64,000 nucleotides of DNA from assembly GCA_001939145.1 (NCBI GenBank), contig LSRX01000183.1, positions 142,710 to 206,709 of the forward strand. Reading direction: 5' to 3'. The translations under genes and the position numbers were made by a program. The notes beneath the pieces are model-generated. The model was given only the letters and a program-made list of their open reading frames with translations. It had not been told where the DNA came from and did not search any database. Shown here piece after piece: positions 55,942 to 64,000 of the stretch (its first letter is position 1; each line of letters begins with the position of its first letter). The DNA is from Symbiodinium microadriaticum (lineage: Eukaryota > Sar > Dinophyceae > Suessiales > Symbiodiniaceae).

Positions 55942-56122
55942 CCCCCGGCCACCAAAGCCATGGCTCTTTTCCAAGGCTTGAAGTCTTGGTTTTTTCCATA
56001 AGCTGGAAGTGTGTTGTTGTTTTCAAAGTCCAGGAACCAAACTCTGCTTTTGCTGTAGATCTGGCTGCGGGGGTTCCGGCCTTTTTGTCGTAGCTGGCGC
56101 ATACCCAGCTTTGTATGGACAG
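55942..56122 (-). CDS. Candidate exon, unknown protein
   Basis: A strong acceptor (ttggtctctcatgttag) opens 60 codons reading LSIQSWVCASYDKKAGTPAA, RSTAKAEFGSWTLKTTTHFQ and LMEKTKTSSLGKEPWLWWPG, ending at GGGGG|gtagtt. A second frame starting MLAVHTKLGMRQLRQKGRNP is also open. Confidence 0.45.
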
Positions 56123-56378
56123 CTAACATGAGAGACCAAGATGCCCCAACTGGGTTGTGATGGATCTATGAACCATATGATTAGAACTTACAAGGCCAGC
56201 TGGAACACCAAAATGATGATCCGAACCGCGAATACCTGCTTGGACTTAGTAGGTTAACATGTCTTAAGTATCATGCTGTCACGTTCTAAACCCTCAAGCC
56301 CGAAGCCTTGTAATGCCTTAAACTGGCACCGGATGTACTATGGGTATGCATGGCTATATATTCCCTCTTGCTTGCAGA

Positions 56379-56618
56379 GCCAGCTTCCAAGAACCCAATT
56401 ACTACTGCCATTTCCAAATCAAATCCAAGCCGTCAGAAAACCGGCGATTATCTTCACGATACCTGCAAGACAGCAATGAGCTGTACGAGGGCACCTCGGT
56501 AAGCTTCGTGAGGGCGTCGCTTGATGCCTTGGCGCAGAATGTCGGCGCGAACATCTCTGGCTGCATGCCGGGACAGGCAGGGCAGGGCTGCTACAAAACC
56601 AGAGCTCAGACTCTGTAA
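56379..56618 (+). CDS. Coding-like block, strand undecided
   Basis: On plus, acceptor attccctcttgcttgcag opens ASFQEPNYYCHFQIKSKPSE, continuing to ...NELYEGTS at a gtaagc donor or reading on to a stop. On minus, an equally good acceptor (cattgctgtcttgcag) opens YREDNRRFSDGLDLIWKWQ. I list plus because its donor is better, with low certainty. Confidence 0.35.
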   Translation, partial: ASFQEPNYYCHFQIKSKPSENRRLSSRYLQDSNELYEGTSVSFVRASLDALAQNVGANISGCMPGQAGQGCYKTRAQTL

Positions 56619-57280
56619 GCTCGGGATACCCCTCAAGCTGATATTTGCTGAACTCTGTTTGTTGAGACTCGGTCCAACCTGCCATCTGCCAAAACATGTA
56701 ATCGTTCCACAATGGCCAGCAGCACCCCAGATTATGTGTACGGAGCCTCAGAATTCAGCAGCAGCCAGTCCTGGGGAGCTTGCCAACTCTTTGCTGTCCA
56801 TCAGCAGCTGCAGCCCCTCTCAGATGGCATGTTGCAGGTGGATGTGATTCTGGCACGATTGTTTGGGGGATGTGAACGCGGTGTCTAAGCCTTGCATCTC
56901 GGCTGTCCTTGTAGTGAGTGGATCAGAATTCAGCGAGAAACGATTGTAACTAATGCATCAAGTGCGAGACCCGAACCCCCGCTCAACCCTAAACCGTAAC
57001 TTCAACATGCAATTTCACTCAAAACTGCAGGCCGAGACAGACTGCCTTGTTCTAGGGGCCTGAACGAGTGGAATCGGATTTCGACACATATCATGTTGTA
57101 GACATACTTGGTTCCATAATAAGGCAGTATTATTCTTCAGGCTGCTTCAAACCCGTAGAATATCCCTTGATCAAGGATCCTTCGCCAAGGAGCACATATA
57201 TTTTATTCTGACTCTATGACCTTCAGCAAAACCTGAAATTCACCCTTATAACTCCAAACCTAAACCCTAAACCCTAAACC

Positions 57281-57393
57281 CTAACTCCAAAACCCCATCG
57301 CTCCAAAAAAAGCTTCGAAGAGAGCACCGGCCTTGGAGGAGGTCATGAAAGAGTGCGGAGAGGGGCCCAGAGGCAGCGCCTTCGCAGCTTCAA
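57281..57393 (-). CDS. Candidate exon beside a telomere-like array
   Basis: Acceptor gcccgagacccagcag opens EAAKALPLGPSPHSFMTSSK then AGALFEAFFGAMGFWS and a stop inside telomere-like text (57250-57290). Confidence 0.4.
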
Positions 57394-57699
57394 CTGCTGG
57401 GTCTCGGGCTTACCCATAAGCCCTAAGTAGTTCCTCTTTGTGGTTCATATTTAAGGGCTCGCAGATATACGTACATAGGGCTCCTTATGGTGTTTATAGG
57501 GGGCTTAGAAGGATGTTTGGGGCTTGTAGGGCTATGAAGCTTCTAGGGCAGTCTTTGAAGCTTCTAGCGCTTTTGCAGGGGGTAATGGGTCATCTGGTCT
57601 TTGCCTTTTTTGCCCGTGTTTGCAACCGATGCCGGTAACCACGGCTTGCAGCTAGGTCTGCAGCCGAGATCCAAACGCACGCAAAGAAAGAATAGACAC

Positions 57700-58230
57700 T
57701 CCAGCGCCATGAATAATGCGGACAGTGCCTTATCTGATGTCAGGTAACCTGTATACCGGCTTCAACCGAACAGGCGTATGCTTTGTACAAACATGATCAC
57801 CGACATTCCCAAAGTCTCGCCACCCGCGCCTCAGCTTTGCCTTCCGTGGAGGTGAGGTTTATGCCAGGGCTGAGTTGAATCTGTGCCTGAACGTCTGGAG
57901 CTCACGAGGCTTAGGCTCTGCGGGCTACGACTCTTCGGTCTGCCGGTGGCTCCAATTTCTGAATGCTTACCCTATCCCTGTTATAATCCTTCTTACGGGG
58001 GTGAAGTAGTCAGGAGTCTAGATTTATTCTCCGTGGAGCTGTGGTCTGCAGTGTTTCGCAAAGGAAATGACTTCTTGAAGTACCCATCAACCTTCAAGAC
58101 CGCAAGGTCCGGAAGTTGTGGCCGAGGAATCTGCTACCTTGACCTAACCTTCTTGGATCTCCAGAGGACCACCTGCAAGCTTGTTCTATGTAGGGGGGCT
58201 CAGGGATTAGGGCATGCCTGAAGGACAAGG
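57700..58230. other. Stretch with open frames on both strands, no decision
   Basis: A plus frame of 112 codons (57883-58221) is protein-like in parts, but no splice borders or family motif support it. I leave it uncalled. Confidence 0.3.
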
Positions 58231-58322
58231 GCACCTTGCAGACAAGGTATATACCTGAGGTTGCTGCGCTAAGCTGCAACTCTAAGGGCCAGTTGAAGGC
58301 TTCAGCATGTGGTTGTTTTTGC

Positions 58323-58377
58323 AAGCGAGCTCTGCACTTGGGACTCGTCACTCACCTTGCGCATCTCAGGTCGGAAG
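58323..58377 (-). CDS. Candidate exon, unknown protein
   Basis: Acceptor ggagattcgttttgcag, 18 codons FRPEMRKVSDESQVQSSL, proposed GC donor; a perfect gtgagt inside would make a 22-base microexon instead. Confidence 0.35.
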
Positions 58378-58576
58378 CTGCAAAACGAATCTCCAGGGAT
58401 GTAGGTCAACATCGAAAGCGTATGCTTGCATGTTTTACTGTAGGCTAGGACCGGCTAGAATGCGATAGGGAATGTAGGTGGCGTGGGCCAGTCGGCTAAG
58501 TGCTTAGGCCTCATATCTCTGACAAGCGTAGCTTTCCCCACTGATGTCTTTCGACTTCCTGCCTTCCTATTCTTAC

Positions 58577-58634
58577 AGCATGCCGCCGCAAGATCCGCAA
58601 CGGCAGGCCGTGAAAACGGAAAACATGGAGATAA
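58577..58634 (-). CDS. Candidate exon, unknown protein
   Basis: Acceptor tattcgtccttctgaag and donor ATGCT|gtaaga are both good. All three frames are open (for example YLHVFRFHGLPLRILRRHA), so the product cannot be named. Confidence 0.35.
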
Positions 58635-58784
58635 CTTCAGAAGGACGAATACGAATGACAACTTGTTGGGGCCAACACCAACTCTGAAACTCTTCACCCA
58701 GAGCACCACAATCCCCGTATCACCTCAAGAGACACTTGGGGCGCCCTCTAATCAAGCTTCGAGGGTTCTTTTGGTTTTCCTTAC

Positions 58785-58829
58785 GCAAAAACGACGCCTG
58801 ACTTTTGAGGGTCATAAAGAAACTCCAAG
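58785..58829 (-). CDS. Candidate exon, unknown protein
   Basis: Acceptor cttggtcgttgtctag, 14 codons WSFFMTLKSQASFL, donor TTGC|gtaagg, phase 1 at both ends. Confidence 0.4.
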
Positions 58830-59049
58830 CTAGACAACGACCAAGTATATTGAACTTCCGAGACACGCATGCGTCGCACGCGGTGTTTTGCAGGTGGAAG
58901 TAGCGCCGCAAGCCCTCTCGGCGAGGCGAGCAGCTAGCTGGGTCGGGTTTATGACAGATTCAGGGGGCTTAGTAGCCTAGTGCCTCACATTATTTTCAAT
59001 GAAAGCATGGAACATCGGTTGTTGTTTCAAGGCAGGCATAAAACCCTCG

Positions 59050-59139
59050 CTAGTGCGATTTCTTGAGCTGGGTGGTCTTGGGCAGGATTCTTGCCGCATG
59101 TGAGGGGTCAACTTTGACAATCCTTGTCAGTCGTGCCAT
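59050..59139 (-). CDS. Short open frame or first exon
   Basis: A start codon in good context opens MARLTRIVKVDPSHAARILP then KTTQLKKSH and a stop. It lies 650 bases after a proposed gene end and could be a first exon or a small protein. Confidence 0.35.
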   Translation of the reverse strand: MARLTRIVKVDPSHAARILPKTTQLKKSH

Positions 59140-59792
59140 CTCGCCATCTCAACGCGGCCCCAAGCAATAGTGTTCGCGTGAATTACAAAACTCGTCAGTC
59201 CTGTACATTATGCAAGTCTAGAATCCACTTGTGGCTCCAGGTTGAAATCACAACCCCTCGAACTGCAAACGCTTGGGCACTTCTCATTGTCCGAACCCGC
59301 AATCTCAGGAATTCAATTCGCAAAAGCCCAGCCGAGCCCAGAAGAAGAAGAAGAAGAAGAAGACCACGAAGAACACCTTAAACCCAAAATGCCCCCGGAC
59401 AGCCCAAACCAGTACCCCAAACCCGTGAGAGGAACATCCTAAATCCAAATTTGCAATCCTAAAGCGCTAAACCCCATAAGCCTAAACCCTCAAACCTGAA
59501 ATCCTTCCAACCCTGAGAGAAAAAGTTAAATTGAAACTCCGGCTCCATCCTTCTCTACCCGGATCATGCATTGCTCACTGACCTGCCGGTGTTGGGGATG
59601 TTTTTCAAATGCCGGTCTCTTGGGGGCTTTAGGGAGTAGGGTTCTGGGTTGAGGGGTTCGAGTTGTTGGGAATTTGGGGTTTTAGGGAGTAAAGTTGAGG
59701 GTTTGGGGGTTTACGGTCTGTGGCGGTGCCTGCGGGGTTTCGCAGTTAAGAACTTCTTGGAGATACCGTTGTCTTCTTAAGGCTACCTAGTA

Positions 59793-59886
59793 TTATTGGG
59801 GAAACTCCGATAACAGTCTCCACAATCCATCAACCAAATCCTGCCAAATACGTCGAAGGGGGTGCCTCAGAACAGCTTCGGTGTTG
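59793..59886 (-). CDS. Terminal exon of an unknown gene
   Basis: Acceptor agagctccagacag opens NTEAVLRHPLRRIWQDLVDG then LWRLLSEFPQ and a stop. The amphipathic composition is convincing; the family is unknown. Confidence 0.45.
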
Positions 59887-59948
59887 CTGTCTGGAGCTCT
59901 AGGGTCTCAGAGGTGTGGTATTTTTTAAGAAACCCTGCAAAACCTTAT

Positions 59949-60057
59949 TCTACTGTTACTGATATAAGTCCTTAGCAGTACCTTAAGGGCCCTAAACTAT
60001 GGGAAGTACGGTAGATTCCATATCATGGGTAATGCAGGATTTTAAATCATCAACCGT
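59949..60057. mobile_element. MITE-like element, family D
   Basis: Ends CTACTGTTACTGATATAAGTCCT and GGTAATGCAGGATTTTAAATCATCAACCGTAG, with the core in the same orientation as the copy at 6230. Confidence 0.7.
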
Positions 60058-60076
60058 AGTTCTGAAGGCCCTTTTC

Positions 60077-60158
60077 GTAGGTCGACAGGGTTTCTTTGGG
60101 CCCGGTGCTCCCGGAAGCCCGGTTCGATCCAGGAACTTCAGACGTGTTCAGCGTCCTG
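60077..60158 (-). CDS. Candidate exon, unknown protein
   Basis: Strong acceptor (cagctatggtttcctcag), 27 codons RTLNTSEVPGSNRASGSTGP then KETLSTY, and a GA donor (CCTAC|gaaaag). Confidence 0.4.
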
Positions 60159-60639
60159 CTGAGGAAACCATAGCTGCCGCGCCACAGTGTGTAAGAAAGG
60201 GGGCCGCAATGATTAGAATGGGGGCTTACGGGTATATTTGCTGTATACATTTGTATATAAAAGGGCCAGAAGGTGACAAGATGAGAAGTTATTCCAATCC
60301 CCATATTGTGCTGAATTCCGACTCACAATTGTGCTGAATTTAGGGGCCAGTGCATTAACTTGTCAGCACCCCTGCAAAGCGAGAGGTTCGAGCTTCGTAG
60401 AGTGATTGCTGAACACCTGCTGGAAGCTGCCGTATACCCTAACCCTAAACCCTAAACTTGCCCCAAACCCTAAACCTTAAACCCATAAGCCCAGTATCCA
60501 AGGCGCAGAAAAAGCAACCGACCACAGGTCTGATTGAGGCTTAAGTTTCAGGGTCTCTTTTCTGTTCTGTGTCGATCAGTAGGATAGGATCCTGAGACTC
60601 AGGCCTTCTGGTTCTCTGGATCCCGGAGATCCACACCTT

Positions 60640-60741
60640 CTAACTGCAGCCATGCTTTGTATCTGAAATGCAATACTGCAGTCGCTCGTACTCTGCCACT
60701 CGGAGCTTCGTCCATTCAAACTTGTTCCTGGCTGCTGCGCT
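60640..60741 (-). repeat. In-frame copy of the PARP-like gene's last codons, beyond its stop
   Basis: Directly after the stop, and in the same frame, FEWTKLRVAEYERLQY repeats FEWTKLRAAEYERLRY from the gene's end, then continues about 12 codons to a TAG. The tandem unit is about 81 bases. A single C-to-G-like difference (TCA in the copy, TGA in the gene) would account for the present stop. Confidence 0.8.
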
Positions 60742-62202
60742 TCAGACATAATACCGCAATCGCTCGTACTCTGCTGCTCGCAGCTTTGTCCATTCAAACT
60801 CCGGCCCCTGGCTTCCCCGAGCCCAGGTCACCTGGCGCACCAAGCTTCCGTAGATGTTTTCGCTTGCTGCTTCTCCGAATTCACGGATCATGAGCCCAGT
60901 AAACACGACGTCATCTGGACTTTCAATCAGCCACTCCAGCTCAGAATTCGTTTCGAAGTTTGAGTCCATGCGAAGATGCTCCGGCCAATACTTGTTCCCC
61001 AAGGTCCCAGGCTTCACTACGAATGAGCCCGGACGAACGCGACACTCAAGAACAAGCTGAGCCCAATGATTCTTCTCAATTTCCAAGAACTTTGCATAAA
61101 CTGGAAAAGCCGCGTACTCAATTGCTGGACTGACGTAAATAGTGCGGTGGCTGGTGCTGTAAGCCTGACCATGCGCAACACAGACGCCTTGATCACCTGG
61201 CCTTCGGAGTCCGCGGAGCATGATGGATGCGACATTCTGGCAACTTGTCCCATGATATGCAATGCACCAGCCTGAATACTCTTCGAACTTGTCGATTGCA
61301 AGCGAGCATCTACGCCATCCGCATGGCTTGAAGTATGGGTATCCTCCTCGCTGGCCATAGCAGGCAGGATTGAAGGAATACAGGCGGGTGAATTGTGGAT
61401 CGAAAAGCAGCTTGCTCTTGATCGTTTCCAGCAGCTGGTCGAAATAGCAATCCTCACGATGTTCCTCAAGCACCTTCGTAAGAACTGTCATGAGTTCTGC
61501 ATATGCTTGCGACAAAGCCGGGGACTCGGCAATGGCTGATTTGACCTTTTCCTGTCGCGAGCTTCTGTTGCAGTAATACGACAAGACCTCACTGAGCGAA
61601 TCTCCTGCATTCCACTGTGCACGCTGCCTTGTCTCGATGAAATACTCACCGCTATTTCCGACGTAAACATGGTTCAATGTGTAAGCCTCGGAGCTTTTCA
61701 GCCAGTCTGAAAGCCCATGTTCTGGCGGCAAGCGCCACCTCCACACACCGTGGTGGAAGAGCACACACCAACCTGTAGGACGAGCCAGCGCGAGATGCTT
61801 CACGTCCCGTGGGTGCCTCGCTACCAGCTCCTCTAATTCTTTTGGGAGGCCGTGCCAAAATGGCTCGCCATTCGCGCGGTGAACAAAAAACGACTGCTTT
61901 GGACCAAAGGCAACCCAAGAGACCTGCATCTTGCCATCCGAGTCCTTTGTCGCATGAAGCGCGGCAGCAAACAAATCGGACGTGTTGCCGAAAAAGGTCT
62001 CTGCGTCCTCCAACATTATGAACCACTCCCCATCCGGCCCTAAAGCGACTTCGTGAATTAAACGACCAGACTCCTCAATCACAGTCATCAACTCTCCTGG
62101 GACGCAACTGACGTGGCAGGACCAATGCCCGATGGGATCGTCAAGTTTGAGGAACCAGGAAGACTCATCCTTGCCAAAAGCAACGATGCTTGGCCAGGCC
62201 AT
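60742..62202 (-). CDS. PARP/ART-like protein with five N-terminal repeats
   Basis: This is a complete 486-residue single exon with start in good context (gccATGG) and an in-frame stop about 30 bases upstream. Residues 5-190 hold five degenerate units about 43 residues apart, each built on a V/A-x-G-x-x-x-W/F-F core (IVAFGKDESSWFL, EVALGPDGEWFI, VAFGPKQSFFV, LALARPTGWCVLF, VYVGNSGEYFI); they may form a beta repeat or propeller. Residues 310-450 resemble an ADP-ribosyltransferase fold. They show AYHGTSCQNVASIMLRGLR (His317), IYVSPAIEYAAFPVYAKF (Tyr356), a strand HWAQLVLECRVRPGSFVV, and ELEWLI (Glu423), giving a plausible H-Y-E triad. If active it would transfer ADP-ribose from NAD+ to a target; this is inferred. 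The C-terminal 20 codons are duplicated just past the stop codon. There are no introns, unlike most neighbours. Confidence 0.85.
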   Translation of the reverse strand: MAWPSIVAFGKDESSWFLKLDDPIGHWSCHVSCVPGELMTVIEESGRLIHEVALGPDGEWFIMLEDAETFFGNTSDLFAAALHATKDSDGKMQVSWVAFGPKQSFFVHRANGEPFWHGLPKELEELVARHPRDVKHLALARPTGWCVLFHHGVWRWRLPPEHGLSDWLKSSEAYTLNHVYVGNSGEYFIETRQRAQWNAGDSLSEVLSYYCNRSSRQEKVKSAIAESPALSQAYAELMTVLTKVLEEHREDCYFDQLLETIKSKLLFDPQFTRLYSFNPACYGQRGGYPYFKPCGWRRCSLAIDKFEEYSGWCIAYHGTSCQNVASIMLRGLRRPGDQGVCVAHGQAYSTSHRTIYVSPAIEYAAFPVYAKFLEIEKNHWAQLVLECRVRPGSFVVKPGTLGNKYWPEHLRMDSNFETNSELEWLIESPDDVVFTGLMIREFGEAASENIYGSLVRQVTWARGSQGPEFEWTKLRAAEYERLRYYV

Positions 62203-62281
62203 GGCGGAGTCTCCGAAGCTTGAAGAAGCAGTTCAGATGTAGTGAAACCCTGTGCCTCAGAGATCAGAGACGCTCCTGGCC

Positions 62282-62515
62282 CTAAAAGACGCTGCAAGGC
62301 ACAAGAGGGCTCAACCTGGAGAAAGCCTTCTTCAGTGCCTTGAGCAAGCAGAGAGAGTGTGCAACGGGGTGTAAGATAAGGCGCAGGTCCAAGGGCTCCG
62401 GTATATCAATCAAATCAGGAGGGACCAACACACCAAGACTGCAACTGACGCAACAGGAAGGGGCCTTATTCGTTAGAGCGACTCGCTCACGTGGTGCTGC
62501 CCAAAGCATAAGCAA
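62282..62515 (-). CDS. Open frame upstream of the PARP-like gene
   Basis: An open frame of 77 codons (MLMLWAAPRERVALTNKAPS...) lies just upstream in the same direction, with a ttgtgccttgcag acceptor near its end. It may be a leader exon or chance. Confidence 0.25.
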   Translation of the reverse strand: MLMLWAAPRERVALTNKAPSCCVSCSLGVLVPPDLIDIPEPLDLRLILHPVAHSLCLLKALKKAFSRLSPLVPCSVF

Positions 62516-62519
62516 CTAT

Positions 62520-62602
62520 AATAACAGAATAACAATAAGGATAAGAATAATAATAACAACAATAGGTATAACAATGAAAACAAACAATAAAAAACAACAA
62601 TG
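62520..62602. repeat. AAT/AAC-rich low-complexity tract
   Basis: AATAATAACAACAAT-type words without strict period. Confidence 0.7.
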
Positions 62603-63134
62603 AAGCTGCAATCATGCTGAGCCTTCGACCCTACATGCTAATCCCTAGTGGTCCCACGACCATCTCTGTAGCGACCACCGGCGAAGAAGGAACTTAGAAG
62701 AGCCGTCGAGCTCGGGGTTTCGACTCCGGCAAGGCAAAGTACATAGAATAACGATCATATTTTGGAGTTTGGGTAGGCTTCGTGATCATTAAATCCACGA
62801 CATGAGGCCCGCTTCATCTCGGTCCTATGCTCATCCAGATTCGGAGGCTTCTTCGGAAGCGCATGCACGGTTGGGACAGGCAACATGTGCGAAACTCTGT
62901 GGACCAACCTGAACCCTAACCCCACAACCTAAAATCCATTGACTCTGCAGGCCCGTCTGAGCACCTGGAAAACCCCTTGTGCCCTACGGCTCACCACGAC
63001 AGACATGGGGCCCTTCCCAAAGTTCAACCAAAATACCAAATTCTTTAACCCTCTTCTCAGGTGGCCCCTGGCTTCACATCATACCATGACCCAAAGCATG
63101 ATGTCACTCCAGAGCAGCTCGCACTGTTTACGAT

Positions 63135-63511
63135 TTACTGAGGCCGAGCACGCTTTGCACAAGGATCGTTGTAAACAGAAGGACCACTGCATTCCAAAGC
63201 CGGTGGAGAGGGCGAGGTTTCCTGAGTTGGCAAGAGCTGCTCCCGAACGGAACTGCTGTCACCACCGTATCTGGCATAGCCCCAGGTAACGATTGATCCA
63301 TCCGCCAAAATCGCCGCAAACGCGAGGTCTGAAGCCTGCACCTGCTGCACGTTCTTCAGCTGCCCTTGGACAGCATCGCTATCACCACCGTAGTCAGCAT
63401 GCCCCCAAGTTACAACAGACCCATCTGCCAGTATGGCAGCAAAGGCATGCATGTTTGCTTGGATCTGCTGCACGTTCCTGAGCCGATTCTGCACAGAGCG
63501 GCTATCGCCAC
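63135..63511 (-). CDS. RCC1-like (HERC-type) repeat protein, exon
   Basis: The exon encodes RCC1-type propeller repeats of about 50 residues: HAFAAILADGSVVTWGHADY then GGDSDAVQGQLKNVQQVQAS, followed by LAFAAILADGSIVTWGYARY and GGDSSSV. Such repeats occur in large numbers in Symbiodinium proteins annotated as HERC-type ubiquitin ligases. The exon begins at an AG acceptor (ccctgag|GTGGCGAT), splitting the Gly codon of YGGDS; the upstream in-frame triplet is a stop, so this border is firm. The 3' end may lie at the next GGDS (tacG|GTGGTGAC) or continue to a stop at 63135. The rest of the gene lies beyond the window to the right or in exons I did not find. Confidence 0.8.
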
Positions 63512-63599
63512 CTCAGGGTTCAGGAAAGTACAACGGAATGTCTTGGGGTGTAGCGTAAGGGCCTGAACTATCAGAACGGCCGTATGCTTATATTGAGGT

Positions 63600-63715
63600 T
63601 TCTAGCCCTAAACCCTAAACCCCTAACCCCTAACCCCTAAACCCTAGAATCCCTAGAACCTAGAAGCCTAAACCCCTAAAACCCTAAAACCCTAGAACCC
63701 TAAACCCCTGGGGAC
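63600..63715. repeat. Interstitial telomere-like array, C-rich strand
   Basis: CCCTAAA/CCCCTAAA/CCCTAGAA units; a G-rich array in opposite orientation follows at 63820-63925. Confidence 0.9.
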
Positions 63716-63819
63716 GGAAGAGGAGAGTCTGATCAAGTTTTAGCTTCGGCTTTGGGGCAGATTTTCTTTGGGTTTGGAGCTCAGGTTTCTCGAGTTTCGG
63801 TGCAGAGCTGTGGGGCTTT

Positions 63820-63925
63820 AGGTTCAGAGTTTAGGGTTTAGGGTTTAGTGGGTTTAGGAGTTGAGGTTTAGGGGTTTAGGGTTTTAGGGTTTAGGGTTTA
63901 GTGGGTTTAGGAGTTGAGGGCTCAA
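63820..63925. repeat. Interstitial telomere-like array, G-rich strand
   Basis: It contains a direct repeat of GGTTTAGGGTTTAGTGGGTTTAGGAGTTGAGG, making a local minisatellite of about 65 bases. Confidence 0.85.
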
Positions 63926-64000
63926 TTCAAAGGCTTCAGATTCAAAGGTTTGGGGCTTAGGGTTAAAGTCAAGGAGTTTCCAGGGCTTCGCAGGGGAGTT

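Noticed and set aside
1-64000. Dinoflagellate spliced-leader relic (TAGCCATTTTGGCTCAAG)
   Set aside because: I looked for the motif on both strands and saw no convincing match.

Overview
The window looks like nuclear DNA of a dinoflagellate, most likely a Symbiodiniaceae alga. It contains RCC1-type repeats of the 'AILADGSVVTWG' style that I recall as common in Symbiodinium proteins. Hundreds of plant-type telomere heptamers (CCCTAAA/TTTAGGG) are scattered through the spacers. Coding DNA is cut into very short exons, several of which fit only with GC or GA splice donors, a known dinoflagellate trait. The genes I can identify by homology all lie on the minus strand, which fits the one-directional gene arrays known from these genomes. 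There is no bacterial operon structure, rRNA, tRNA or CRISPR array.

Layout, read along the minus strand from high to low coordinates. An RCC1-repeat exon lies at 63.1-63.5 kb. A complete single-exon gene for a PARP/ART-like protein (486 aa) lies at 60.7-62.2 kb. Short unidentified exons follow at 56-60 kb. A gene end is proposed near 51.6 kb and a new start near 51.2 kb. A long split gene of unknown function covers about 51-39 kb and contains a tandemly duplicated exon. A complete intronless ribokinase gene lies at 38.0-38.9 kb. Unidentified exons continue through 35-13 kb. A compact gene with three tiny introns lies at 11.1-12.0 kb. The 3' part of a six-transmembrane voltage-gated cation (K+) channel gene occupies 6.9-0.2 kb, with S1 to S5 on separate exons.

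Between exons the DNA is mostly degenerate telomere-like text, microsatellites and at least four families of about 90-110 bp inverted-repeat elements (MITE-like). Two single unresolved bases (3425 and 38722) look like assembly joints. One sits in a duplicated segment and the other breaks the ribokinase frame.

Confidence differs sharply between entries. Ribokinase, the PARP-like gene, the RCC1 exon and the channel exons rest on recognisable protein sequence. The other exons rest on an open frame, splice-like borders and, where stated, matching phases. Many of these stretches are also open on the opposite strand, so strand and exact borders are provisional. For stretches not listed I saw nothing beyond telomere-like degenerate sequence.
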